The position numbers and the translations under genes were made by a program. Below, piece by piece: positions 33,338 through 41,539 of a stretch of DNA of 64,000 nt. Source of the stretch: Galbibacter sp048266365 (lineage in GTDB: Bacteria > Bacteroidota > Bacteroidia > Flavobacteriales > Flavobacteriaceae); NCBI RefSeq assembly GCF_048266365.1, contig NZ_JBLWZP010000005.1:1-64000 (forward strand), given 5' to 3'. Under the pieces are notes generated by a model, which saw only the letters and a program-made list of their open reading frames with translations, was not told where the DNA came from and ran no database searches. Each line of letters starts with the position of its first letter. Position 1 is the first letter of the stretch.

Positions 33338-34567
33338 TTAATCTGCTCTAAGTGCTACAATAGGTTTTACTCTCGCTGCCTTTACCGCTGGAATCAAGCC
33401 CGCCAGTAAGCCGGCCACAATCAGCACAATGGTTGAGGTAATCACTGTCACATTATCCACCGAAGGGTTCGAAAAGGCGGGTGCATCAACCAAAGGAGAT
33501 ATTAATGAAACCACTCCCATAGCGAAGAGCATTCCACCGAGCCCGGATATAGAGGTGATAATGACAGATTCCATCAGAACCAGTTTAATGACATCAAACG
33601 GCTTAGCTCCTAATGCTTTTCTTACTCCAATTTCCTTGGTGCGTTCCTTGATTATAAAAACCAAGATATTTCCTATACCTACGATTCCAGCGATCAGAAT
33701 TAGCATTCCAATAGCGATACTAATCATGGACAACATCGTGGTAAAGTTTGCCACATCAGCAAAACCTTCTGCATAATTATTGATATAGATCGCGCCCTGA
33801 TCTTCAGGGTCTATAATCAGTCGCCTCTTTAATGACTTTTCAAGAATATCCGAAAAGTTAATGGCTTCAGCATAATTGAACTCGGGATTGTAGGTCAATG
33901 AAATTCGATCTACATTAGTGGTATTACTATACAGCCGTTGAAAGGTCGTAATGGGTGCATACATATTTCTCTCTGAGCGTTCATTCCCATCATCAGAGAA
34001 TACGCCAACAACTCTATACGATAAGCCATTTAAAACTAAATTCTTTCCGATAGGATCCTCTTCTTTGAATAATTCTTCAGCACACACAGTTCCAATAACT
34101 ACCACTTTGGATGTGTTTACCATATCATTACCATTGATAAAACGACCTTTATCTATGGAGACTTTTTCAATAAATATATGCTCAGGATTGACCGCATTTA
34201 CGGAATAGTTACCTCTTTCAGAAAGATATCGTGCGTCTACACTCTTGGAAAGACGTGGAGATATGTACTGGTAATAGCCAGGAAAACTACCTTTAATAAA
34301 ATCTACATCTTCATTTTCCAATTGAATCCTTCGTCCTTTTTCAAAGCCGCCAAATGGTTTTGTAGTGGTACTCGGGAAGATAATTATGGAATTGGTGGCG
34401 TCATCCCCAAATTGCTTCATAAAGCCATTTTTCAGACCATCAACTGAAGCCAGGAGCAGCACCAAAATAAAAATACCCCAGGCTACCGAAAAGCCGGTAA
34501 GGAATGTCCGAAGCTTATTACTGCGAATACTGTGAAGTATTTCTGACCAAAGATCTCTACTAAACAT
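33338..34567 (-). CDS. MacB-type ABC transporter permease (first)
   Basis: A 409-residue permease of the same family as its downstream neighbour: N-terminal helix (RTFLTGFSVAWGIFILVLLL), MacB_PCD periplasmic core (about 45-265), and the FtsX C-terminal helices with IIKERTKEIGVRKALGAKPF. Its 5' end overlaps the ATPase gene by 8 bases, implying translational coupling, and its 3' end is 2 bases from the second permease. Together they form the membrane part of a heteromeric MacB-like exporter. The substrate is unknown (peptides, lipids, siderophores and drugs are known for relatives). Confidence 0.94.
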   Translation of the reverse strand: MFSRDLWSEILHSIRSNKLRTFLTGFSVAWGIFILVLLLASVDGLKNGFMKQFGDDATNSIIIFPSTTTKPFGGFEKGRRIQLENEDVDFIKGSFPGYYQYISPRLSKSVDARYLSERGNYSVNAVNPEHIFIEKVSIDKGRFINGNDMVNTSKVVVIGTVCAEELFKEEDPIGKNLVLNGLSYRVVGVFSDDGNERSERNMYAPITTFQRLYSNTTNVDRISLTYNPEFNYAEAINFSDILEKSLKRRLIIDPEDQGAIYINNYAEGFADVANFTTMLSMISIAIGMLILIAGIVGIGNILVFIIKERTKEIGVRKALGAKPFDVIKLVLMESVIITSISGLGGMLFAMGVVSLISPLVDAPAFSNPSVDNVTVITSTIVLIVAGLLAGLIPAVKAARVKPIVALRAD

Positions 34568-35261
34568 GCTCGGAAGCTCTTACTTGGTTTACTAAAGTAT
34601 CTTCAACGATAAGCCCATCTTTTAGATGTACGATACGTTTACACATATGAGCGATATCTTCTTCGTGAGTCACCACGAGAATGGTTTTTCCTTGATCGTT
34701 GATCTTTTGAATCAAATCCATAACCTCGTAGGAAGTTTTACTATCCAAAGCACCTGTTGGCTCATCTGCTAACATCACTTTGGGTTCAGCAGCAAGGGCT
34801 CTAGCAATTGCCACCCGTTGTTTTTGTCCCCCCGATAATTCACTGGGCAGATGATCTATCCAAGGTTCAAGTCCTACAGAAGCCAAGTGCTTTACTGCAC
34901 GTCCCTTCCTCTCTTTCCTGTTAACTCCTTGATAGTATAAAGGCAAGGCGACATTTTCCCAGGCAGACTTATAATTAATAAGATTAAATGATTGAAAGAT
35001 AAATCCCAGGAATTTATTGCGATAGTTTGCGGCCTTAGTTTCATTAAGGTCTTTAATAGGAACACCATCTAGTATATATTCTCCTTCATCCAAACTATCT
35101 AACATTCCTAAGATATTTAGTAAGGTAGATTTACCAGAACCAGATGAACCCATAATAGCTACAAGCTCTCCTTCCTTGACATTAAAATTTATCCCCTTTA
35201 GAACATGTAAGGAATTACTCCCCATGTGGTAAGACTTATGAAGGTCTTTTATTTCGATCAT
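34560..35261 (-). CDS. ABC transporter ATP-binding protein (MacB/LolD-like)
   Basis: A 233-residue ATPase, the energising subunit of the adjacent permeases. Walker A GSSGSGKST (38-46), Q-loop FIFQSFNLI, signature ELSGGQKQRV (141-150), Walker B VMLADEPTGALD (162-173, E167), and H-loop VTHEEDIA are all intact. The MacB-type exporter family normally has ATPase and permease fused in E. coli but separate in many Bacteroidota. It heads a six-gene unit: ATPase, two permeases, adaptor, TolC-like channel, tsaB. The start ATG at 35261 is preceded by a 202-base non-coding leader. Confidence 0.97.
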   Translation of the reverse strand: MIEIKDLHKSYHMGSNSLHVLKGINFNVKEGELVAIMGSSGSGKSTLLNILGMLDSLDEGEYILDGVPIKDLNETKAANYRNKFLGFIFQSFNLINYKSAWENVALPLYYQGVNRKERKGRAVKHLASVGLEPWIDHLPSELSGGQKQRVAIARALAAEPKVMLADEPTGALDSKTSYEVMDLIQKINDQGKTILVVTHEEDIAHMCKRIVHLKDGLIVEDTLVNQVRASEHV

Positions 35262-35463
35262 GATGGTTAGGTTTTCTATAGTTTTGGTTGAGATGTCTTC
35301 AATAAAAAAGACTTCTCGTGTTATAGATACACCTATAAGACCACCAAGTCCTTCTTTTGTTACATCAAAAATGTAAAATATTTGTTAAAAGGCAAGGGGA
35401 TGCTTTAATTCTTCTTCAAAATGCAATAAAGCTAGTTGAAATTCAACGCGATAAGCTCCTGAA

Positions 35464-35676
35464 TTACTTCATCCGCTTAAAGATAAAGAACCCAATTACA
35501 GCTAATAGAACATAGGGGACGGCCATCAAATACATAATACCATTATTCACTCCTCTAGCCAATTCCTCACCACCACCACTCTCCAAGGCTGCTCTACACA
35601 TAGCACATTGGGCTGACATAAACTCGGGAACCAACAAAAGCAATAAAATAACATACAGCGTTCTAAACCTATTCAT
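35464..35676 (-). CDS. Small membrane protein with periplasmic CxxC motif
   Basis: A 70-residue protein with an N-terminal hydrophobic signal or anchor (7-22), a CxxC pair (C24, C27: SAQCAMCRAALES) just after it, and a single C-terminal transmembrane helix (48-65) ending in FKRMK. The CxxC would face the periplasm. I know no assigned function; the position at the end of the cytochrome oxidase assembly operon, downstream of SCO1 and DUF420, suggests a role in copper or haem handling (inference). The gene is 18 bases from the DUF420 gene. Confidence 0.75.
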   Translation of the reverse strand: MNRFRTLYVILLLLLVPEFMSAQCAMCRAALESGGGEELARGVNNGIMYLMAVPYVLLAVIGFFIFKRMK

Positions 35677-35694
35677 AATTTTTTTATTTTAAAA

Positions 35695-36228
35695 CTAATT
35701 GACGTAATACGGTGAAATCATTAGATACACAACGACTCCACTAACAGCCACATACAACCATAATGGAAAGGTATACCTGGCGATCTTCGCATGTCTTTTA
35801 TAATCCCCAAATAGTCCCCTAACAAAGGTAATCAGAACCAAAGGAATGATTACGATAGATAATAAAATATGTGAAATCAAAATAAAGAAATACACACTCC
35901 TAACCCATCCAGTTCCACCAAAGGGTGTAGAGTCTGAGGTCATGTGGTAGGCCACATACATCGCCAAAAAGGCAACGGATAATCCAATACAAGTTTTCAT
36001 CAAGAGTTGATGTATCTTCATATTGCCAGACTTAATAGAAAAAAAAGCAGCAACTAATAATACGGCTGTACAACCATTAATAGTCGCGTAAATAGGAGGC
36101 AAAAAAGTCAAAGGCTCAGCATTTGGAATTTTCACCCCAAACAAAATAGCCACCAGCAATGGAATGGCAACTGAAAAAGCCACAATCCACTTCTTATATC
36201 GCTTCTCCGCACTTATCATCTCACTCAT
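35695..36228 (-). CDS. DUF420 membrane protein
   Basis: A 177-residue polytopic inner membrane protein with five transmembrane helices (about 14-30, 43-62, 75-92, 107-130 and 150-170). The pattern HQLLMKTCIGLSVAFLAMYV, YFFILISHILLSIVIIPLVL and KRHAKIARYTFPLWLYVAVSGVVVY is that of DUF420 (YozB), which has conserved histidines that could bind haem or copper. DUF420 genes lie in cytochrome oxidase operons in Bacteroidota and Firmicutes. Its start codon overlaps the SCO1 stop by one base (TAATG), so translation is coupled. Confidence 0.88.
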   Translation of the reverse strand: MSEMISAEKRYKKWIVAFSVAIPLLVAILFGVKIPNAEPLTFLPPIYATINGCTAVLLVAAFFSIKSGNMKIHQLLMKTCIGLSVAFLAMYVAYHMTSDSTPFGGTGWVRSVYFFILISHILLSIVIIPLVLITFVRGLFGDYKRHAKIARYTFPLWLYVAVSGVVVYLMISPYYVN

Positions 36229-36911
36229 TACTCTTGGTTTAAAAGCAGTCTAACATCCTGTTCCAACATCTTAATTCCACTATCCGAAGTACCATCATAG
36301 TAAACAATTGGATTTCCGAAATTGTCTATGCGAGACCGTATATATCCTTTTTTATCGACCAAGGCAAAGAATCCGGAATGTTCAAATCCACCTTCGGCAT
36401 TAGGATTAACACCCGCGTATAAATTAAAACCTGTATTGGCGAGCTTATAAATCGTTTTCAAATCCCCAGTCATCATGTTCCAATTCGGATTTCTAACCCC
36501 ATACTTGTCAGCATAGGCTTTTAAAACCTCGGGTGTATCGTGACTAGGGTCTATGGTGAATGAAGCGATACCGAAATCTTTGGATTTCCTAAAGGCATTC
36601 TGAAGCTTGACCAAGTTGGAGTTCATCACTGGACAAATAGAAGGGCAACTGGTAAAGAAAAACTCCACCAAATACACCTTATCCTTATAGTTGTCATTTG
36701 ATATGGTATCATTATTCTGGTTCACAAATTCAAAATGAGGAACCTTACCAATTTCCACCAAACTTTCACTTGAAGCAGTCTCCTTTCCTATGGCATGCCT
36801 GTCGAGATCCACCACAGTTCCATTCTGAATACGACTCACAATTTTAGGAACAAAATAGATCCCAAACACAAGGATCACAAAGCCAACTATTATGTAAGAT
36901 TTATTTTTCAC
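36228..36911 (-). CDS. SCO1/SenC-family copper chaperone
   Basis: A 227-residue thioredoxin-fold protein anchored by one N-terminal helix (7-25). The copper-binding cysteines C89 and C93 are in FFTSCPSICPVMNSN, and the third ligand H178 in GGFEHSGFFALVD, so it should deliver Cu(I) to the CuA site of cytochrome c oxidase. It follows a paralogue without cysteines (36928-37614) and precedes DUF420 with one-base overlap. The start is GTG at 36911; no ATG lies near. Confidence 0.93.
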   Translation of the reverse strand: MKNKSYIIVGFVILVFGIYFVPKIVSRIQNGTVVDLDRHAIGKETASSESLVEIGKVPHFEFVNQNNDTISNDNYKDKVYLVEFFFTSCPSICPVMNSNLVKLQNAFRKSKDFGIASFTIDPSHDTPEVLKAYADKYGVRNPNWNMMTGDLKTIYKLANTGFNLYAGVNPNAEGGFEHSGFFALVDKKGYIRSRIDNFGNPIVYYDGTSDSGIKMLEQDVRLLLNQE

Positions 36912-36927
36912 AATACACTAATTTCGT

Positions 36928-37614
36928 TTATTTAGAGTCTTTTTTGTTTGGCATTTTGAGATATGACTCTCTACTACTACCATTCCCATTCTTTCTTAGA
37001 GCAAGTCTATATTCTGCAAGCATCACCTTAACATCATCAACCATTTTGTGATGTAGGACAGCCACAGAGGTGGCATCATAACCATAAAGTGGTTCTTCAG
37101 TGTCTTTATCCTTCTTACGGCCTCTTAAGGCAGCAGCCTTATCTATAATAAATGCATAAGGGGTATATAAGGTTTCATCTAAGGTATAAGGAGAGTTTAA
37201 GCTATTAAACACCTCTTTGATAGTATCCTCCGACCCATAGACGAAATGCCAATTTGCAATATCAGTAAAACTTCCGAGCTCGTTACGTATGGTATCTACT
37301 TGCTTTCTTGCAGTCTCAGGGAGCAATACAATCATGTGAAAGTCCTTGAACCCATTAAATCGCTTATAAATCTTTTGATTTAAATTAAAAGCATTTAATT
37401 TATGGGAACCGATTTCACTTCCCAAAAAAGTGAGCACGGTGATTTGATCCTTAAACTGAACTTGGTTACCATTGTGATCCTCCAAATTCACCAATTCTGC
37501 TACCTGAGGGCTTAAAACTGGTAACCTTCCAAAGTTATTTACCCCTGAGGAGAAAAACAGATACACTGCTATGGGAAGAATTAACAATACACTAATAACA
37601 ATATATTTCTTCAT
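36928..37614 (-). CDS. SCO-like protein without cysteines
   Basis: A 228-residue protein with an N-terminal anchor (5-22) and a thioredoxin-like domain in the same operon as SCO1. The position of the SCO CxxxC motif is TVLTFLGSEIGSHKLN: G65 and G69 replace the cysteines, and there is no cysteine anywhere in the protein. A histidine-containing segment, LHHKMVDDV, lies near residue 190. The C-terminus is highly basic. It therefore cannot bind copper in the SCO manner and may be a structural partner or a redox-inactive assembly factor. It begins 76 bases after subunit IV and ends 16 bases before SCO1. Confidence 0.78.
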   Translation of the reverse strand: MKKYIVISVLLILPIAVYLFFSSGVNNFGRLPVLSPQVAELVNLEDHNGNQVQFKDQITVLTFLGSEIGSHKLNAFNLNQKIYKRFNGFKDFHMIVLLPETARKQVDTIRNELGSFTDIANWHFVYGSEDTIKEVFNSLNSPYTLDETLYTPYAFIIDKAAALRGRKKDKDTEEPLYGYDATSVAVLHHKMVDDVKVMLAEYRLALRKNGNGSSRESYLKMPNKKDSK

Positions 37615-37646
37615 TTGGCGTCACTTCAATATCAATTCTACAAAAA

Positions 37647-37673
37647 TAAAAAAGACGGTCTTAAACCGCCTTT
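37647..37673 (-). terminator. Weak terminator or attenuator within the oxidase operon
   Basis: On the minus strand AAAGGCGGT / ACCGTCTTT form a 9-bp stem (one G-U pair) with a 5-base loop, followed by a T run. It lies between subunit IV and the SCO-like gene and would lower transcription of the downstream assembly genes. Confidence 0.65.
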
Positions 37674-37690
37674 AAAGTATTGTTAAAGTA

Positions 37691-38038
37691 TTAGAAATCC
37701 CAGGCCTGAAAGCCATGCTTGAGGACCTCGTGGTTATAGTCACCCTCAACCAAAATGATAAAGATCAAATAGGGAATTAATATAATCAGCGGTAAGACCA
37801 CACTCCACCTCATAGAAGCTGTCTCACCTTCCATGTGCATAAATGCCCAAGTAATATAATAGGCCTTAACGATGGTAAGTATGATAAATATCCAGTTAAG
37901 GATTTTCATCCCAAGAATATGTGACTCTAATGCATCAGGTCTTATAATCCCGAATGCTACCTCAACTATTGTGATGATAGAAAGTATGAAAAATACATAC
38001 CAGATTCTTTTCGTATTTGATTCGTGTGCGTGTGTCAT
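37691..38038 (-). CDS. Cytochrome c oxidase subunit IV family protein
   Basis: A 115-residue inner membrane protein with three transmembrane helices (about 12-33, 44-67 and 77-98) and the histidine-rich N-terminus MTHAHESNTKRIW typical of caa3-type subunit IV in Bacteroidota. The central ILTIVKAYYITWAFMHMEGE is the characteristic segment. It stabilises the oxidase. The gene is 18 bases downstream of the larger subunit III gene and is the fourth in the operon; a hairpin after it may reduce readthrough. Confidence 0.9.
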   Translation of the reverse strand: MTHAHESNTKRIWYVFFILSIITIVEVAFGIIRPDALESHILGMKILNWIFIILTIVKAYYITWAFMHMEGETASMRWSVVLPLIILIPYLIFIILVEGDYNHEVLKHGFQAWDF

Positions 38039-38056
38039 TTTAATAAATAATATTAA

Positions 38057-39037
38057 TTATACAAGATAGAAGAAGGTAAATACAAAGACCCATACAAGGT
38101 CTACAAAGTGCCAGTAAAGACCAACCTTTTCTACCATTTCATAACTGTTTCTTCGCTCGTAAGTTCCTAAGATCACGTTGAAGAAAATCAAGATATTGAT
38201 ACAAATCCCGGTAAATACATGGAATCCGTGGAATCCAGTGATAAAAAAGAAATAATTCGCGAATAGTGGGTGACCGTACTCATTATGTACAAGGTTCGCT
38301 CCTTCAACGACAGCCACAGCCTTTTTCAAAGTTTCTGCAGTCTGCTGACGATCTAAGGTAACTTTACCAATACCCTCTTCGATACTTTTTTCTGTTCTTA
38401 CTACAATATTAGGATTAGCTTCGAAACCTGCAATAACCTCTTCAAGAGATACTGATGTCAGTGTAGTTTCTGATTCATACCAGACTCCTTTATTAGCAGT
38501 GTGGGTTGCGCGCTCTCCATGTAATGGAACTGCAAAATCTCCAAGCGCAACACGCTCTCCGGTACTAGCATCGACAAATTGGAAAATTCGTCCAGAATTC
38601 GTTTCAACTGCTCCGTATTGCCCTTTAATGAAATTTTTCCACTCCCAAGCCTGCGAGCCAAGAAATATCAAACCACCAATAATGGTTAGTAGCATATAAA
38701 AGGTAACTTTCTTTTGTTTCATTTGGTGCCCAGCATCCACGGCAAGTACCATAGTTACTGAAGAGAAAATCAATATAAAAGTCATTAGAGCCACGTAATA
38801 CATAGGTGCGTCTACACCATGTAAAAACGGAAAGTGATTAAACACTTCATCGGCAATTGGCCAGCTATCAATAAATTTGAAACGAGAAAAACCATAAGCG
38901 GATAAAAATCCTGAAAAAGTAAGTGCATCAGATAAGATAAAGAACCAGATCATCATCTTTCCGTAGCTGGCTCCCATCGGTTGATTTCCACCACTCCATA
39001 CTTTTTCTTCAGAACCTGTTGTAACAGTAGCTTCCAT
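38057..39037 (-). CDS. Cytochrome c oxidase subunit III with a large soluble insertion
   Basis: A 326-residue haem-copper oxidase subunit III. Helices flank an unusual hydrophilic insertion: after SQAWEWKNFIKGQYG (about 128-142) roughly 110 residues of acidic/basic sequence (containing DASTGERVALGD and TEKSIEEGIG) precede the family motif FFFITGFHGFHVFTG (263-277). In ordinary subunit III these two elements are about 15-20 residues apart. The remaining helices, including the final VGLYWHFVDLVWVFVFTFF, are normal. The insertion most likely lies on the periplasmic or cytoplasmic face next to the core and could bind a partner. It follows the shorter subunit III (193 aa) by 53 bases. Confidence 0.93.
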   Translation of the reverse strand: MEATVTTGSEEKVWSGGNQPMGASYGKMMIWFFILSDALTFSGFLSAYGFSRFKFIDSWPIADEVFNHFPFLHGVDAPMYYVALMTFILIFSSVTMVLAVDAGHQMKQKKVTFYMLLTIIGGLIFLGSQAWEWKNFIKGQYGAVETNSGRIFQFVDASTGERVALGDFAVPLHGERATHTANKGVWYESETTLTSVSLEEVIAGFEANPNIVVRTEKSIEEGIGKVTLDRQQTAETLKKAVAVVEGANLVHNEYGHPLFANYFFFITGFHGFHVFTGICINILIFFNVILGTYERRNSYEMVEKVGLYWHFVDLVWVFVFTFFYLV

Positions 39038-39090
39038 AAATGTTAGAGTATTCTTAATATTTAAAAATTTGTCAAATTTACGTTTTTTCT

Positions 39091-39672
39091 TTATCTAAAG
39101 AAATAGAAAAATAGAATCAAATAAACCCATAAAAAGTCAAGAAAGTGCCAAAACATCGCACCTAACTCTAAACCAAGGGTTTGACCTGGTTTATATTTTT
39201 CTTTAAAATGATTATAAATTACTACCAATAACACGACTAAGCCTCCAAATAAATGCACTAAATGCGAGAAAATGATCGCATATAAGAAGGAGGTTGTGAT
39301 TGTACTCTCACTTCCGGTAAAGTAAAAACCGGCTTCAATGAATTTAGAAAATCCTTGAAATTGCAAAATAACAAACACCAAGCCTAGCACAAATGTAGCT
39401 AATAAAAAAGAAGTAGCCTTACCTCGCTCACCCTTTTGAATAGCTTTTTTTGCTACAAAAAAAGCAATACTACTCAGTACGATTGCAATTGTACTATATA
39501 AAAATGCGATTGGAATGTCTATTTGAGAGACCCAATCCGGTCTGGATTTACTTACCACGTACGCACTTGTAAGCCCAGCAAACATCATCGCTACACTAAT
39601 CATTCCGAACCAAAGCATCATCTTCTTTGCTCTAGCCGTCTTCATCTCAATACTCCCCTGGGTTAAATCCAT
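39091..39672 (-). CDS. Haem-copper oxidase subunit III-like protein (short)
   Basis: A 193-residue membrane protein with five predicted helices (about 17-38, 50-70, 80-104, 122-145 and 170-192), ending in the family signature FWHFLDFLWVYLILFFYF. It is a second, more compact subunit III in the operon. The first possible start is a TTG at 39675, but the ATG at 39672, which overlaps the ctaB stop by one base (TGATG), is preferred. The two subunit III proteins may serve different positions, as in some caa3 complexes with split subunits. Confidence 0.92.
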   Translation of the reverse strand: MDLTQGSIEMKTARAKKMMLWFGMISVAMMFAGLTSAYVVSKSRPDWVSQIDIPIAFLYSTIAIVLSSIAFFVAKKAIQKGERGKATSFLLATFVLGLVFVILQFQGFSKFIEAGFYFTGSESTITTSFLYAIIFSHLVHLFGGLVVLLVVIYNHFKEKYKPGQTLGLELGAMFWHFLDFLWVYLILFFYFFR

Positions 39673-40574
39673 CAACTTATAAATTTATCTATGACATATA
39701 TAATTTGCATTAATGAAATATAGCTAACGCTAGCCAACATTAATGCTCTTGCCGATTTATCATCTCGTTTTCGATAAAGACGAAAGGCATATAACAGCAT
39801 TATCACTCCTAATATAAATATAATCACTGCTGCAGGTATGGATAAGTGAAGCGAGCCCGTTAGTCCTGTTACAGGAAAAACAGAGGCCAATATCATCCAT
39901 AAGGTGTACATGATAATTTGCAATGCCGTTGCCTTATCCCTTTTCCCTGTGGGAAGCATCTTGAATCCTGCCTTAGTGTATTGGTCATGCAGCTTCCATC
40001 CAATTGCCCAAAAGTGTGGGAATTGCCAAAAGAACTGTATCATAAACAATGTACCTGGCTCGATCCCAAAATTATTTGTAGCAGCAACCCAACCTAACAT
40101 AAAGGGGATTGCTCCAGGAAAAGCACCAGCAAACACTGCTAATGGTGTAATTGTTTTTAAAGGTGTATAAACACAAGTGTAGAGAAATATAGAAATCGCT
40201 CCAAACATTGCGGTCTTAGGATTCAAGTAATAAAGGGTTGCAATTCCAAAAATCGCACAAGTCGACGCAATGGCTAAGGCCATATTTACAGGCATTCTAC
40301 CAGAGGCAATAGGGCGGTTGGCCGTCCTTTGCATCTGCTTATCAAGATCTCGCTCTATGATTTGATTAAAAATATTTGAAGCACCAACGGTAAAGTAACC
40401 ACCGATACCTAAAACAAGAAGCTCCTTTATACTGACAATATCAGCACCCAGAAGATAGCCCATAACTGATGAAAACACAACACTTAAAGTTAAACCAACT
40501 TTAGTGATCTGCTTAAAATCATCAACTATAAGCGCAAGTGAAAATGTTCTATTGGTTACTGTACTCAATGCCAT
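39672..40574 (-). CDS. ctaB: Protohaem IX farnesyltransferase
   Basis: A 300-residue UbiA-family prenyltransferase that makes haem O from haem B for cytochrome oxidase. About nine transmembrane helices are visible, together with two Asp-rich type loops: NQIIERDLDKQMQRTANRP (about 96-114) and the second KLHDQYTKAGFKMLP. First gene of the oxidase operon, read from a well-formed promoter at 40636-40666; its stop overlaps the next gene by one base. Genes for subunits I and II and for haem A synthase are not in the window. Confidence 0.96.
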   Translation of the reverse strand: MALSTVTNRTFSLALIVDDFKQITKVGLTLSVVFSSVMGYLLGADIVSIKELLVLGIGGYFTVGASNIFNQIIERDLDKQMQRTANRPIASGRMPVNMALAIASTCAIFGIATLYYLNPKTAMFGAISIFLYTCVYTPLKTITPLAVFAGAFPGAIPFMLGWVAATNNFGIEPGTLFMIQFFWQFPHFWAIGWKLHDQYTKAGFKMLPTGKRDKATALQIIMYTLWMILASVFPVTGLTGSLHLSIPAAVIIFILGVIMLLYAFRLYRKRDDKSARALMLASVSYISLMQIIYVIDKFIS

Positions 40575-40635
40575 TACAAATAAGTTCTACACATTTTAAC
40601 AAACGTGAAACACCTTTATATGATTAATTCGGCTG

Positions 40636-40666
40636 CAAAGATAACGTACAAAAGAATTTTTTCCAA
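40636..40666 (-). promoter_or_regulatory. Promoter of the ctaB-oxidase operon
   Basis: Minus strand: TTG (40666-40664), 20-base spacer, TATCTTTG (40643-40636), a good match to the Bacteroidota consensus. The predicted transcript start is about 55 bases before the ctaB ATG. Confidence 0.72.
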
Positions 40667-40692
40667 TGATTTACTGCCCTAAGTGTGGAAAT

Positions 40693-40725
40693 AAAAAAAG
40701 TCTGAATAGAAATCCAGACTTTTTT
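40693..40725 (-). terminator. Intrinsic terminator of tonB
   Basis: An 11-bp stem, AAAAAAGTCTG / CAGACTTTTTT, with a 10-11-base loop and T tracts on both sides, 25 bases after the tonB stop. It separates tonB from the ctaB promoter region. Confidence 0.85.
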
Positions 40726-40749
40726 ATATATAATATGATATTTAATAGC

Positions 40750-41460
40750 TTAGTTCAATTTGAAAACGATTGGATAAGCAAAGGTTACAGGAGTTGGTCT
40801 ACCCCTTTGTTTTCCTGGGATCAACTTAGGCAATGTATTAATAATTCTACGTGCCTCCTTATCCAAACTCTTATCCGGAGCTCTAGTATTAAGAACAGTT
40901 ACCGTACCATCCTTATTAATACGGAAGCTTACATAAACTCTTCCTTGAATTCCCATTTCTTGAGCAATTTCAGGATATTCAAATGTTTTCCTTACGTGTT
41001 TATCAAGATTCTCTTTGAAACAAGCAAATTGTTCAGCCTTCGGTACATTTTTACACTGTTCGAACATTGGTTTATCTTCAATAACAGCAAAAGGTACATC
41101 CACATCAACTGGAACTTCAACCTCTACAATCTCTTCAACCTCTACAATCTCTTCGTTCTGATCGGTTTCTGTTGATTCGATCACAGTTTCTTCTACTTCT
41201 TCCTCATCTTCAACAACCTGAATTATTTCAGGAGCTGCTGGTGGCGGTGGTGGCGGTGGTGTCTTTATTTGCTCAGTCATAGGGACGTCTTCTTCAAGCT
41301 GATCATCAACTTCCATTACATAATCAAATTTTTCAACCTTGTCATACTGCTTGTATTCAATGGCTGCCCACATAAGAGCGGAAGCCACAGCAAGACCAAG
41401 GGCGAAAAGCACCCCGCTGTAACGTCTTATATCGGCTTTTGGATTCTTCTTAAGTTCCAT
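40750..41460 (-). CDS. tonB: Energy transducer TonB
   Basis: A 236-residue TonB. An N-terminal transmembrane anchor (about 16-32, LFALGLAVASALMWAAI), a proline run (PPPPPPPAAPE near 68-78), an acidic Glu/Val-rich periplasmic linker and a C-terminal TonB domain (VRKTFEYPEIAQEMGIQGRV onwards, ending in a conserved YPIVFKL). It couples proton motive force to outer membrane receptors such as those at 14.9 and 59.5 kb. It is transcribed towards a terminator and upstream carries no ExbB/ExbD genes, so those must be elsewhere. Confidence 0.95.
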   Translation of the reverse strand: MELKKNPKADIRRYSGVLFALGLAVASALMWAAIEYKQYDKVEKFDYVMEVDDQLEEDVPMTEQIKTPPPPPPPAAPEIIQVVEDEEEVEETVIESTETDQNEEIVEVEEIVEVEVPVDVDVPFAVIEDKPMFEQCKNVPKAEQFACFKENLDKHVRKTFEYPEIAQEMGIQGRVYVSFRINKDGTVTVLNTRAPDKSLDKEARRIINTLPKLIPGKQRGRPTPVTFAYPIVFKLN

Positions 41461-41539
41461 AATCTATATTATTTGTTTGCTAATTTAAATATTTATTTAC
41501 TTATTTTCCAATTAAATCTATTTTTTTAACGCACTAACG

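Noticed and set aside
40666..41175. A 169-codon plus-strand frame with an apparent zinc-ribbon start (CPKCGNKK)
   Set aside because: It runs antisense through the tonB gene and across a clear terminator; the rest of the protein is low-complexity and its start overlaps the ctaB promoter.
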